This document shows, in pieces, positions 1 through 12,714 of a stretch of 64,000 bases of DNA. The notes beneath the pieces are model-generated. The model had not been told where the DNA came from and ran no database searches. It worked only from the letters and a program-made list of their open reading frames with translations. Numbering within the stretch: position 1 is the stretch's first letter; every line of letters begins with the position of its first letter. Source of the DNA: Panaeolus papilionaceus (taxonomy: Eukaryota; Basidiomycota; Agaricomycetes; Agaricales); assembly GCA_015501605.1 (NCBI GenBank), contig JADNRZ010000010.1, forward strand, positions 124,001-188,000, written 5' to 3'. The translations under genes and the position numbers were made by a program.

Positions 1-3000
1 TACTCGAATTCAACCTCGTCCCCTTGGGGTATATCCGCACAAGGTGTGTCCTAGTATGCTTGATCAAATCCCATGCACCGCCAGATCCCAGTGACTCTTT
101 GCCTTTATCGGCCCTTCCTCTACTCATGCTACGTCCACTCCTTGCAGCCGTCCTCGGGCTGGCCATAGCAGCTACCCTCAGAGCATATCCTGCACCCACT
201 GCAGTCCCATTCGCAACTCCTCCCTCATCTTCCGTCGCCGGAGCCGTCGTCGTCGTTCCCATCCCTGTCACATCCGACTCCGCATGCTCGCCATTGACCT
301 CATAAGTCGAAGGCGATCTCGCGATCATCCTATTCACCACATTCTCCGACAGCGAAAACATGTGCTCAGGCGCATAGTACTCCTTCTTGTTCAACCCCCT
401 GAACCTAACCCCAACGGTGTAAACAAGGAGAGAAACGAGGTTAGGCGACATTTTGGGCTTAGGTTTGGACGTGCTTGAGCTATGACTAGCAGGAGTGGGA
501 ATGTTGAGCGTAGCATTGATAGAGGATGCAGTAGGAACGGATGATCCAGATGCGGAGAGAAGAGATGTTGAGTGGAATGGGAAAGAAGAAGGAGGGCTTG
601 ACTCGGATTGTTGATCCGGTGATTGCACAAGTTGCGCCGGTGACATCACTGGGGGCGATTGCGATAAACCTATAGCAGGGTCGGTAGCGATGGTTGCGGT
701 GCTTCCTGATGAACGATGACCACGTATTTTGATAGGCAATGACAAAGATGAGGACCTCCCAACACCTCGTACTTTGCCCAAAAAGCTCGCTCCTGCTCTA
801 CTGAGCTGACCTGAAAATGATGTTATTAAAAAGTAATATCGTGAAAACTAAACGACTATTACCCTTCACTCCCCCATCCTCGCTCTTCGACTTTCCTTTC
901 TCCTTCTTCGGGGTTTCCTGTGTTATCACAGGAAGATTTGGCACAACGGTGGGTGTCGGCGACATAGAACCCGACGCAGATTCGCTCAAATGCTTGACAC
1001 CCCTTCCTCTCATCTTCCTTGTACCCATCTCAGAATCCGACGTAGACGAGGGTTCAGTGGAATAAAAATCTGTCACGTCTGCTGGATGTGCCTGATCCAC
1101 GTTGCCATCCGTAGTCGGAAAACGCTGAAGCATAAGATTTTTCGTCTTTAGAAAAATATTAGTACGTTGCTACACATGGGTAATATGACGGAACAAACGC
1201 ACCTTCAACAAAATTTTGCCTTTCAACTCCTCCGGGCTAGGCAAACTCTCAATCTTCTGCACCTTGACGCTCTCTAGGCCGGTTGTCGGTCCAGGCGCAT
1301 CAGAGATAGACCTGACCAACGCATCCCCGAAAACCTCAATCATAATCTCAGCAATCAGCTCCTGCTGCGGAACTGAGCAGTGCACTTCAGCTGAGATGAT
1401 GATAGGGTATGGGGAGGCGACAAAGCCGTATTTTATGATAGCGTGACAGACTTCCCGTAGAGAGACTTTTGATGTGAGAGTTTTTCCATGGAAGATCATA
1501 GGGCCGTTGTCGCCATCGTAGATGTCAACTAATTTTTTTTCACCAAAAAAGACATGAAGAAGAAAAAAAAAAGTCAGCATTCATGTAACGGGAAAAAAAA
1601 AATTTTAAAAAGAGAGGCATCAACATACCTTCAACGCTCCTACAACCTTGCAACAACGCCCTAATATATCCTTCAATCGTGCTTTCACCCACGAGCTGAT
1701 GCCCAACCAGGTACGTATTATGCGACGATGAGATAAAATACTCGCAGAGGGGCCGGGTCATATCGTGCCAGATACCACGGTGGACATCTGAGTATGCCGA
1801 GTTCTCGGACGATAGGAGGAATGCGGTGAATGTTTCCAACGTCATTGTGGGTTTGGATGTCGTCGCAGCATGATTTGAAGATGACGATGATTTCGTAATT
1901 TCGTTAGGAGGTGAAACTACGATTGAGGTAGAAGTTGGGTTCTTGACTGCTGCAGAAGGGTAAACAGAGTGTTTGTCGAAAATTGCTTGGAGATCTGCAT
2001 CTGGCAAATACGACTGAGGAAACCAGTTAGTCAAAACTGGAGAAAAAAAAGCTGAAATGAGACGTTTACCCGCTGAGTATTCCTCATGAAGCTTTGAAAA
2101 ACATCAAAGTCAAACACTTCAGACTCGCTTCTGGAGATGAGCTTTTTGTATAATCGCTCCACCTCTGGTCTCGACTTGAGAAGTTTGACAAACGCCCGGA
2201 AATCCTCAAAGTCCAAGTACGGTTTCCCTTGAGAAGCATGCTATCAAAAATATTAAGTAAAAAAGTAATCGCAGATAATGAAGGCCGTACCACAAATCCC
2301 CTCTCCAAATCCTCCTCGCTTGAATTAATGCCAAGACCCCTGCAGAACTTGACCACCTCATCAAACGACAACTTCTGATCACCCTCCTCATCAGCACCTA
2401 TCCAATACTGTTTGACCCACAATGACTCTCTCATCTCGGCATTGCCCAAGCCTCGCATGAGTAACAACCGGATAGAATGCAGCTCCTTCAGAGAGTTCTC
2501 CCACATTTGACAGATTTCCGCCGTCTGCGCCATGAGATGTAATGTCCGATACCTCCCATCTAGGACATATATGACCGTTAACCATCTGTCCTCTACATTG
2601 GAGGGTAACTGGAACTGCGCCCGGTAAAATCTAGAGTCGACTCCCAGCCGTATCTCTTTGATGTTCTCGATCGGAACTAGTGGACAAAGATGAAAGAGAG
2701 GCTTAGAGTTAGACGTCATGTACGGCGAAATAAAAATCAATACAAAAAAAAAAGCTATAATTAACTCACTAATCTTGTACTTCTTGGACTCCCACACAAT
2801 CTGACCGAGGTCTGCGTCGAGCCGAAATAAAAATGCCTTTTGCTTCTTCATGGAGACTTTAGTCATAATAGTGCCATTTTGGAGCGATTCTGGAACTTGG
2901 ACACTGCTAAGACGACGAGGGAGACGTGGCACAGTCAAGCATGTTGATAATGGATCATGGGTTAGGTTTTCAGGTGGGTTGTCTGAGGGTGAGGATGGGG

Positions 3001-3634
3001 ATGGAACAACAGTGGACACGGATTGTACCCCCAAGGATGGTCGTCCAGGGCATGGAGTACGTTCATCGTCTTGAACTGGATGTTCCGACATCGTTTGAAG
3101 CCCTCCCCACAACATATTGCGCCCAACATTCTTCCCGTCAATATCGTTGACCGCCCTGGAACCAGAAGTCCCAGAAACTTGTGCTGCGCTTCCAACGGAA
3201 TGACGACTCCTGCGAAACCCTGGCTCATCGTTGGCAAGTGCTTTCTCCACTACCTTGGCATTTATGTCTGTAAAGGCGCGTTTAATGGAGGGTGAACCAC
3301 CAGTTGTCGTCTTTGGATGTGAGCCTGTTGAGTGGGATCGACCAAGAGCAAACGCCCTAGAGCGGTCTTTCAGTGTCGTTAGCCTTCTCTTGATAGAAGC
3401 TCCGATGCTTCCACCTATCCCAAGCCCATGAGTATGATCCCCCACCCCATTCCCGTTGGTTTTCCGCCGTCCAGGTGGTTTATCATGGGTAGTGCCGTTA
3501 GCCGCGTCGTCAGTGGTAGCGAGCTCCTTGATCGGCTGCCCGTTGCTCCTCAGAAGGTTTTCAGCTCTTCTCAGAGGTTTGTGATTTTCTTCGTGTATAG
3601 AAGGTTGTGCGTGTCCATTGGATGAATCCTGCAT
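1..3634 (-). CDS. Phosphoinositide-specific phospholipase C, 3' end cut by window edge
   Basis: Hydrolyses phosphatidylinositol 4,5-bisphosphate to IP3 and diacylglycerol at the membrane. The start is the ATG at 3634; a long basic, low-complexity N-terminus precedes a PH-like segment (exon from 2676, after an in-frame 93-nt intron at 2677-2769). EF-hand-like sequence follows ([18 protein letters not shown]). The X domain begins near 1800 with SSHNTYL, supplying the first catalytic His. SVE joins across an intron to DIYDGDNG, giving the catalytic Glu and Asp, then FHGKTLTSK supplies the second His and SAEVHCS the later Glu. An acidic, Ser-rich X/Y linker lies around 800-1130. The Y domain is read at about 300-420 ([20 protein letters not shown]), and [15 protein letters not shown] lies at the left edge. 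The C2 domain expected next is outside the window. All catalytic residues I could place are present, so an active enzyme is likely. Confidence 0.93.
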
Positions 3635-4662
3635 GACCTCTGAGGTCCGAGCTTAGAAGAATGTGAGTCTAAAAGAAAACGTTGATAGACAAAAAAGAAA
3701 CGGCGCCCAGATGACCATTGACTTTTAGTATGTAAACAAAAGTTCACTGCCTCAGACTTAGGCACGAGAAATTATGCTCAAAGCCAAGGAACCATGGGTC
3801 AATCGTTGTGTTGCGGAGAAAGAAAGTTGTCGCAATGAGCAGCGTGAAAGGAGATAGTGGTCAAAATTAGCACGCACATGTCCATCACAACTCGGTCATG
3901 GTCACCGCCATGCCGTTTACGGAAATTGCAGCGGTTATCAAATCTAAAAGCTGTGCCGTACACGGCAGTCTGAACCAGAATAGGGGTTCAGTCTCATGGT
4001 TCAGTCTCATTTCGATCTTGTAAGTTGCGAGGAAGGTGGAGGTTATAGGTGTGCACAGGGTTATTTGTGTGAACCTCAAGGCGATTGGTTGGCGCCCAGA
4101 AGATGAAGAATTTTCACTCCACATGTCAAAAACGTGCCGTCTGGGTCGAGGCCTGGCTTGGCCAATAAGGCAAACTGAGGCAACAGCTGAGAGTATCTAC
4201 CTCTAGGCGCACAGATCATATTCTACATGTAGTTGGCAAAATTCTTGAAATGGACGAACACCCCAAAGGCGCCCGTCGAATCCCTCGGAGCGCCGACTCA
4301 ATTCAATTACTCGTGCAGTCGAATGAATCAGAATGATCAACCTTACCGCATTGTACACCGCCCTACCGGAAGTGGTGTGAAAGAGAGTGGAATTAATAAA
4401 TTGCGCGTGTCGCGGCTTATGACAGAGAGGCATATCTGCTTATTCAATTCCCAGAACAGGTGTTGATTCTTCAACCAGCACATACACAGGAGCTCGCAGG
4501 AAGCCTCGAAGCCCAAAGCAAGCAAGCTACACAATGCGCATCCCAAAATACATCCATGACGTATCAATTTCGTTTCTAATCGTAAAAACATTTAAAATAC
4601 ATATCGGCACATCAAGGCCCCCGTGCAGTGCACGTCCTTGCTTTCGATCCTTTCCAATTACC
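3635..4662. other. Intergenic region between phospholipase C and the MFS gene
   Basis: About 1 kb upstream of the phospholipase C start and downstream of the MFS stop. Only short open frames without recognisable motifs or splice continuity occur here. I see no RNA gene or repeat. Confidence 0.5.
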
Positions 4663-7508
4663 CTACAGAGTATACCTAAAGTCGGGTGCCCTGTCTCCTA
4701 GATCCCTCAACTGCTGGACGGTATATCTATCCCTGAGTGTCTCGCCGCTTTCTTCGATCTCCCGCATCTCAGCCTCACGCTTCTTGTTGATGCGTTTATA
4801 AAGCAGTATGACGATCGGCGTAGTAACAAAGCCGATGGCGACGAACATGAGCTCAAGGCCATCTGAACAGCATGAAGAATCAATATACAGCGTTACAAGT
4901 ATACGGAAAGGGGGATAATACGTACGGCCTAATTTGTACCTCGGCGAGTCCCTAGATCGATAGATGTTCGCAGCAATGGCACCAGAGAAGTTTCCAACTC
5001 CGATTTGGATAGCCATCCCTACTCCTCGTTTGTACTGGCCCGCAAGGTTGTTACCAAGCCTGTATATGCCAACGCCATAATTAGATGTGAACATGAGAAG
5101 GAGTGATAACTGCACGAGTAGGCGTGAAACGTACCAAGCCACGATACCAGGGAACGTCGCATAACTGCCCGTAACAACGAAAAATGTGCCGAAGTACTTC
5201 ACTCCACTGGGTGCGCTCGAAATATTGATAACGAATCCAATCAAGCAGAACGTGAGGCCAAGGAAAATGAATGGCGAACGGAGCTTGAGCCTGTCGGAGT
5301 AGATCGCGAAGAGGTAAAGGACGATGGCTGAAAGTAAAAGTCGATCAGATCAAGAAAAGACAGGTAACAATGACAACGGTGATGATGAACATTCAACCTA
5401 TACGTACTTGCGACAACATAAGGAGGAACGGTTAAGAGCTGGCTGATAGCTGGAGGGTGACCAAATCTGGGTGATTGAAATCTGGCTTAGCTTATTTCAT
5501 TAAAAGAAGAGGAAAATGAATCTTACGTGGCGATGATGGATCTGTGTTGTCATACAGAAGAGACAACATATTCGTCATAAGATTGAAAGAAATTGAATGA
5601 CAGGTTAGACAGATTCAATCAAAGCAGGAAATGAAGCCAGCTTATTGGACTTAGACTCACGGCAGGAATAGCGTGATTCCGTACACTGAGAAAAACATGA
5701 AACAGCAGACATTAGGATTCGTGTTCGAGGATGATAAAAAGGAAAACCCGGAAGGGAGACTTACGCGGCGCAATAATCGACATGTACACCAGAATGTGCA
5801 ACCACACCTGCCAGTCAAGTATAGCACTGACAAGATGCTTCATCGAGAAACTCTCATCCTCTCCAACGGACGAGTTGTCGTACTCTATTTTTTGGGGGGA
5901 AAAAATCGCGTTTTAATGAAGTCTTAACTAGCTGTAATACAGCGCGACGTACTCTTCTTTGCTACAACAAATGCCCGCTCTTCCGGGGTAAGGAACTTGG
6001 CAGTCGCAGGGAAATCGACCATGACTTTCAGGATAAAAGGTTAGCTCGATCACCACCTATCACGAGTGTCTCTTACTAAAGAAGGCTAGAAGTCCAACAA
6101 CAACAGTAGCAATGCCTTCCAAAATCTGCATACGTGCATGTAAGTCAATTGACCAACGTTCGAATCAGAGGGGAGAGATAAGACACACGAAGATCCAAGA
6201 CCACCCAAGTAAGCCCCGAGTGCCGCTCATGAAGCTGATCCCGAACGCTAAGAGACCACTGAAAGCACCAGCAAGCGACGCTGCACCAAAGAATAGGCCA
6301 ATGCGTAGTTGGAGCATGTGGCGGGGGTACCAGAAGGTCAAACTTTAACAAGTTGGAATTAGCATCAGGCAACCGACAGAGCGCACGACGAAGTCACATA
6401 CTAATAAACCACACCAGGGAATAATCCCGCTTCTGCGACTCCTAGGCAGATTCGTACACCAACCAGTTGTGGGTAGCTATTCGCGAGATTGACACCATCT
6501 TAGCTTTGCTAATACCGGCATTTGAAAATCAACGAACAACACACCTTTTAACGAGGCCCATTAAAGTCCTGGTAGAAGAAGTAAAGGAATCTATTGTCAG
6601 CACCCTTGTCTCAAAACCCAATGCGAGTGAGATGATACACACATTATAATTCCCCATGTAACCTAATAGCATAACCAATATGTCGCATATTAGCAGGGTG
6701 GGATTGATCGAGATCCGGGAAGGAAGACGAAGAAATGATATAAATAAGACGAGGACATCGATAAGAGAACTAAGTTTCTCGCGAATATGGTGGGGAGTGA
6801 ATAAATACATACCGTTATCCCGGGAAGCCATCTAGCGAATCGTGAATTAAAGTATGAATAAACACAACACCAGTAAGTCGCCGTATGAGAAAATCGGGTG
6901 CATTAGTTCTCGAATACTCACTTCGATGGTCGGAAGCGCTTGAGAACGAGGCTGATAGTGAGGGAAGGGAGGTGAAGCGGGTTAAAATAAGGCTCGATCC
7001 CTGTTTTTGTGGATTTACGTACTTGGCGGGGCATTCGAAAAGGCAGTAAGGAATGAAGTACATCGTCTGTAGAGCGGCTTAGACCACCTCAACGGCGAGA
7101 CCAGAATAGCTGAACTTACTAAGGCGATATTATACTTGTTTCCCGTTAAATCCAGTTGAGTTTGAAGACCTTGTAGACGAGCATTGCCTGCGTGACCGAG
7201 TGATGAGCGTCGTTCGTGGTGTATGGGCCTACCATCCACCTTGAAGATGGCGACGACCAAACGCGAAAAAACGCACCAATATTTCCTCTATCCAAGAACG
7301 ACAGCAAGTACATCAAGGACAATATAGGCATCAGCCTAAGATCTATCTTCCTCCACAATTTGCGTTCCTCTTCAGGTGTCAACACAGGAGGCGGTGGCAA
7401 GGTTGACTCTCCTCCAAAGTCGACGTCATCAGATACGGTACTATCCTGCTTCTCCTTAATATTCTCTCGAATAGATGGGGAAGACGATTTCTTCTCGATG
7501 TCGGACAT
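4663..7508 (-). CDS. MFS transporter, Dal5/allantoate permease-like anion:cation symporter family
   Basis: A plasma-membrane permease of the family that takes up organic anions, vitamins or allantoate in fungi; the substrate cannot be told from sequence. It starts at the ATG at 7508 with a hydrophilic cytoplasmic tail, then PEEERKLWRKIDLRLMPILS and LSFLDRGNIG, the family signature at the first membrane helix. The frame continues across an intron into NARLQGLQTQLDLTGNKYNIAL. The C-terminal half shows RLGNNLAGQYKRGVGMAIQIG and GNFSGAIAANIYRSRDSPRY, both typical of Dal5/Tna1-like members, then a final helix and a charged tail ending DRAPDFRYTL. The gene is broken by many short introns (for example around 5340-5460, 5930-6130 and 6990-7140), which I did not all place. 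It is divergent from the aspartokinase-like gene. Confidence 0.88.
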
Positions 7509-8994
7509 CCTGAATCAGTCTGAGGGAGGAGACTGGGGAGATAGTGGTGGTCCCTCTCAAGGAAGGATGGGAACGAAACAAATTGCAAACGGTGTCATAA
7601 GTAGTCCACCTATCTAACTCAGCCCCAAGAATCCTATAGACTTTTTTCACTCAGATGGAGATAAATCGACAAGAAAAGATAAAATGTGGGGTTCTACCGT
7701 GATCATTTCATGATCCTGTCAACCATACCCAGTACGCTGAAGCAGTACCGGCTCGCAAGTTATCATTCGCCTGACATACCAGATAATGGATGATGCGTAT
7801 AATTAGGTGCCACTTGCACCATTTGGCTGTGTAATAGTCACAGGACCTAAGTAAGTGTGAGTTTGTATTCAGAAGTGGGGGCGCCATACGACAGGATGTG
7901 GGGAAGTACCTCATGAAATGGATACAGCGTTAAAAATAGAACCTAAGCGTCGAGGCACGTTCTTGATGAGCTCCTGGCGATGTACCGGGTCGACATGTGG
8001 GTCAGATAAGTATAGATGTCAGTGTCTGATTGTGTTCTGGCTTAAAAACAGGTTAAAACTCAGAACCAAGGTATAAGGAGGAAAGAAGATAGAAATCCAT
8101 GAAGAGCTGGTGGTGGTGATGAATAAAGGATCGTCACGAACGAAAGGCAAGCACTGCTGATGGCATTCTTGATCCGATGTATGTGTGAACATTTAACTAT
8201 TCTCGTGTCGTGATAACCAATTGTTGCATTGGCTTCAGCTTAATGTTGGTATCTGACGCAGTCACACTTGATGTTGTAAAGGACCAGCATTCGAAAGAGG
8301 GACATACAATAATCACGATAAAACCAGATAACTGCAACAGTCTTCTCAGTATAATTTACGACCTAGCAGAAACTCTGGACGAAAACCGGCTTCTCCCAGT
8401 TACAACTCGCGATCCTGGTTTGGCGTTTCTTTATATTAAAAACTGTGTAGAGGGATCTGACTGATTTCGAATATGTTTGCCTTGTGGCCGTTCAAGGCAA
8501 AGGTCAAGCAATCGTCGCTGGCCAATAGTCCCAAGACTTTGTGGACTCGGCAAAGGCCGAGACGGAAAGGGAATTATCCGGAGCTCCTCCTCCCTTAAAA
8601 AGGGCCGGTGGGATCAAACCGGAGAATTTTTGGTGAGTGTGAAACTGCTGATCCGGCATCGGCTTGACACGAACCATTGTTCTCCCTGCAATGTTCAGCA
8701 CATCGTCCATACCCATTTAAGCGCCAGCAGTTCTTTGAAACGCTCGAACACTCTGTATCATCACTGAAAGGACCACCACAATCCTTCCAAGTTTGGCTCC
8801 ATATCTACTCGTCGCCTACCTCGCTTACCCTCACCATCGCCGTCATGACGCAATACGCCTTGTACAGTGCGGACATAGTGCTAGGCTGAGCCATCGATTG
8901 TTGAGCCTACCTGAGGCCACCTCCGCACTCGCAGCTAAGATATAGTCTGGCGATATCTACCATCTCATCGATTGAATCCACTTCTTATTCAACC
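7509..8994. other. Divergent promoter region between MFS and aspartokinase-like genes
   Basis: About 1.5 kb that must hold the promoters of both flanking genes. A short frame at 8210-8464 has no ATG of good context and no recognisable domain, so I do not call it. No clear repeat or RNA gene was seen. Confidence 0.4.
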
Positions 8995-11064
8995 ATGCCC
9001 ACCGCAACCCTGAAAACTGTCGAAAACCGACCGTGGATTGTTCAGTCCTATTCTGGGGAATGTCTAAAGCGCTGGATGTCGAACATAGTGCAGGATAGTA
9101 TTGCGTACGCCACCCAATTACACTCATTTCATGGAGATCCGTGCTGATTACAGCCGTAATTCCAATACAGCTCATGCATTGACAAAGCTCGTGTCGCAAT
9201 TGTCTGTTCGGCATGCTTCGATGTGATGCCAGAGAGCACATCTCAGCTGCTTTTCGATGCTGCGTGCAGGGTGAAGAGACAGCGTAGATCTCCAAAGGCT
9301 GCACAGTATGTTGGACATTTGGATTATTTGTGCGCCACGGCAGACTTGTACGAGATCGAATACTCCAATCTGGCCAGGAAATGCGTCGATGATCCAATGA
9401 TTTTGGAGGACTTGCTGGTTGACATTGAAGAGGATTGTGGGTGGCTGAGAAATTTCTTATCATCACATACAGAGGTGAATATTCTATCAAATTACTGCTG
9501 ACAATTATACTGAGCTCTCGTTACAGTCATTCCCTCCTGTTCTGTCTCTTAAAGCGCGCGAAATTTTAATTGGAATCGGAGAAAGGTTGTCTGCAAAGCT
9601 CTTACGCTCCTCCCTACTATGCCAGGTACGCTTTTGGGATACACAAATCATTTTCCTGTGCTTACGCAGGTGCAGGGGATTGATTCCAAACTCATTTACG
9701 TGGAGGATATCGAAGCATTTGCCAACCAGCACAAGAACCAAGACTACTCATGGCTCTCCTTGTTCTCCGCTGAGCTCCAAAGAAAGCTCGACGCGTGTTA
9801 TCCGAGCCTCCCTATTCTCACAGGTGTGTAGGCGCGGCACATTTCCTATTGCGCGAGATCGGCTAAATTATCAATAGGATTCCTCTGGTCCTCCGCTGTT
9901 CCGCGTTCCGCAGATGCGACACAGTCGGGAACTATCTCTATCCTTGCGCCTATCGCTCTCAATGCTCGCGAACTTCAAATATGGGGTGCGGGAGAAGGGA
10001 TATGCAGGGCAGATAGCCGTCGTGTCTCAACAGCTCGTCTAGTGGAGTCACTTTCGATAGCTGAAGCCATAGAGCTCGCTCGTCATGGTCACCCCTGTCT
10101 CGATCATGATATGTTGTATCATGTAGGTGCCATTTCTCAAGATATTCTCCTACTCAATTTGAGATACGTTCCTCGATACTGACCAGTTTAAACCCTCTTA
10201 TTGTCTTAGCTTTCAGGACACGAAATCACCATTTCGCTTAGACGCATAGACACGCCGCCTCTGCCTGTCGAACATGCGAAGTCAACAATCGTTCGGCCTC
10301 GGGATGATTACCCGCAATTTAATTCAGATCTTCTCTTGACCGAGCAGGTTGTACCTTCGGCTCCAGCTATTGATCGACGGCCAACCGCCCTCATCGTCAA
10401 AGAGTTGGCGGTAATGATGTCCATCTCAGTTCCTCAACTTCCGGGTAAAAACGGTGCTGCTGCTTTTCAAGCCAACAGGATATCGATGCTTTTGGCAGAT
10501 GTCATGCAGATGCTGCATAAGCACAGGGCGACGTTCGATATTATGAACACTTCTTCGGATGGACTGAGCATTGTGTTTGAGAGAAGGGAGGGTGGTCACC
10601 AGATTGACTTCTCAAGTTTGGCGGATGACTTGGCACAAGTTGGAATTGTATGCTCTTTATCGCGTCTGCTTTCGAGTCCATAACTGACTTCCAACTTTGT
10701 GTTCTCCTAGTTGATGGTCCAATTCGGGATGTCAATCATCACGCTGGTCGGGGATCAGCTTCGGACGGGCTCAGTTGGCGTCACAGGGCAAGTTGTGTCG
10801 ATGTTAGCACAAGGCGGAGTTAAAGTCAGCATGATCAGCCCAGCGACGGGTACCAGCACGTCATTCGTTATCAGCGCTAAGGACCTGGATACAGCGGTGC
10901 GGTTAATCCACCAAACGCTATTTCGGAAAGTTGCGAAGCTTAAACCCACAGCACCCCTGGTATGTCTCATTCCATTGAAATTAGACTTTCAAATGCAATA
11001 TTAACCGACCAAATATGACTTTTAGGTCATTAGAAAATCCAAGCCCAACCCGTCACCTCCATAA
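8995..11064 (+). CDS. Aspartokinase-like protein with degenerate catalytic motifs
   Basis: Eight exons can be placed with consensus introns: 8995-9104, 9171-9474, 9527-9625, 9676-9823, 9878-10122, 10210-10647, 10711-10959 and 11026-11064. Together they give an uninterrupted 543-aa frame. The order follows fungal aspartate kinase (Hom3-type, first step of Thr/Met synthesis). An N-terminal strand WIVQSYSG comes first, then ARVAIVCSA, then GERLSAKLLRSSLLCQ and LNARELQIWGAGEGICRADSR with VSTARLVESLSIAEAIEL. Two C-terminal ACT-like units follow (NRISMLLADVMQMLHKHRAT and MSIITLVGDQLRTGSVGVTG). The family's KFGGTSVG loop is replaced by QSYSGECL, and the GRGYTD segment by SADATQSGT. I therefore infer a pseudoenzyme, possibly a regulatory partner that binds amino acids through ACT domains. 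The exon 4 acceptor could instead lie at 9669, adding two residues. Confidence 0.8.
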
Positions 11065-11398
11065 TCTATACCCGATTCCTGTTATGTATATCTATATGTA
11101 TTCACATTCTATATACCCGTTAGTCACCTTAACTCATGATATTAATATACAAAGAACTTGCGAAATATCGAAAATGGATTGAATTGGTCAATTGTGGGAC
11201 TGTGTACAACCTATAAGACGTAAAACTAAGACTCGTACACTCGTAAGGCAGACTGATAGAGAGAAGTACAGGAAAATCGACAATACACGGAATACCGGCA
11301 TCATGATAAAGAAATAATATCGTTCCTAAAATGTCCATAACAACCCAAATGGAGCGCGATAACCACGCTGCGGTCAACCAGCGGAGCGGACCTCAAAC

Positions 11399-12714
11399 TT
11401 AAACCTTGTATTGATCCTTAGGCTCTCGTTCGATACTCTTCTCTACGTGTATCACCAGCGATGGTTCATGTGATGGATCCTGTTGGTGACCATATGCATG
11501 CGACATTTCGAACATGTTTTCCTGGCCACTTCCGTCGAATTTCAGCTGGATATGCCCCATACCTCTGTCCCTGTCTCTTGTATACAGGAAGCTGGTTGAT
11601 ATCAAGTTGTCTTGAGTGAGACCAAATTTGGTGTTTCGGAAGACACGGCAAGCCATGATGTTCATCAAGGCAACGTTGGGGATTGAGAACATGAGTCGGT
11701 AGATGGGCGGCACTGAGTCGATAAAAAACATAATGACGGTAAGGAGGGTGAGAGAAACGGTAGCGCTACGATACGATATATAAGAAAATGTTTAGTTAGA
11801 TTGTACAGATAAGTGCTTGCATAGACTCACGTGTAAAATTTCTGGCCATCGTGGAGGAGCGAGCGTGAAAAAGCTGGCAGATAATCACCGAATACCATTG
11901 TCTTCACGCCTCTTCGAATATCAGGATCGGTATGAGTGAATGTCATAAGCCTCCAGGATATGGCGAGAAGGACGAGCGTATCATGGACAAGCGAGATTAC
12001 CGTCGACGTAATAATGTACTCGCGAATCTCGACAGTCATACAATATTTCGTTGGGCCAATGTTACCGCCGATGAGGCCTATTGGGACAGTGAACGTACTG
12101 CCGAAGAGGGCAATCCAGATAAATCCGAAAATTGCGACGACGATTCTGTTCCTGTCGAAAACAGCCCGGAGGCGTAAAAAAAAAAGAAACGATGTTGCAG
12201 GGGTTGTGATGGGATAGAACGCTCCAACGATCCTGAGGAAACGTCGGCAGTCCCATGTAAGCGCCGCGGCTATTCATGATGAGATCAGTCACTCGATGAT
12301 CCTGTTGAGTTTGATCAATTACTTACATCCAAAGATCGCGCTCGATAGGGCAAAGCCCAATGTTCCAAGTCTATCAGTGCTCAGAGTTTTGTCGGCGCAT
12401 TATGTACATAAATACAGATTCGTTACCTCGAAATCATGTACACTATCGTTGGAATTCGAATCTTGAGCGGCTTCTCAGTGATAAGTCTATAGTCACTTCG
12501 AAGGTTATCGACGAAGTCCCATATAAAAACCTAATTATCGAAAGTTCAAGATTTAGGGGTAGACCATCAAACTGATAGGAAAGTACTGTACCGCGCATCC
12601 ACCGATGAGAACATATGTTCCGGTTGTGACCTGGACGGCCAACTGGGGTGAGAGAAATGCCATTGGGGTGAGAGGATTAGGGATCTCGGTCCAAGGACAT
12701 GTCGTATTATTCAT
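11399..12714 (-). CDS. Multi-pass membrane protein, tandem copy A
   Basis: Starts at the ATG at 12714 (MNNTTCPWTEIPNPLTPMAF) and ends REPKDQYKV at 11399. Hydrophobic segments separated by short loops suggest about seven membrane helices: PQLAVQVTTGTYVLIGGCA first, SIPNVALMNIMACRVFRNTKFGL near the end, then a hydrophilic cytoplasmic tail. Around 12170-12195 a run of ten T residues on the coding strand encodes Leu-Phe-Phe-Leu in frame, so the gene appears intact there. The family resembles uncharacterised integral membrane proteins common in agaricomycetes; I do not know its function. It is closely related to the gene at 13916-15259, with the same intron positions, and diverges mainly in the tail. 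Confidence 0.75.

Noticed and set aside
6150..6175. Possible tRNA B-box (GTTCGAATC) inside the MFS gene
   Set aside because: No matching A-box or cloverleaf upstream, and it lies in an intron of a clear protein gene.
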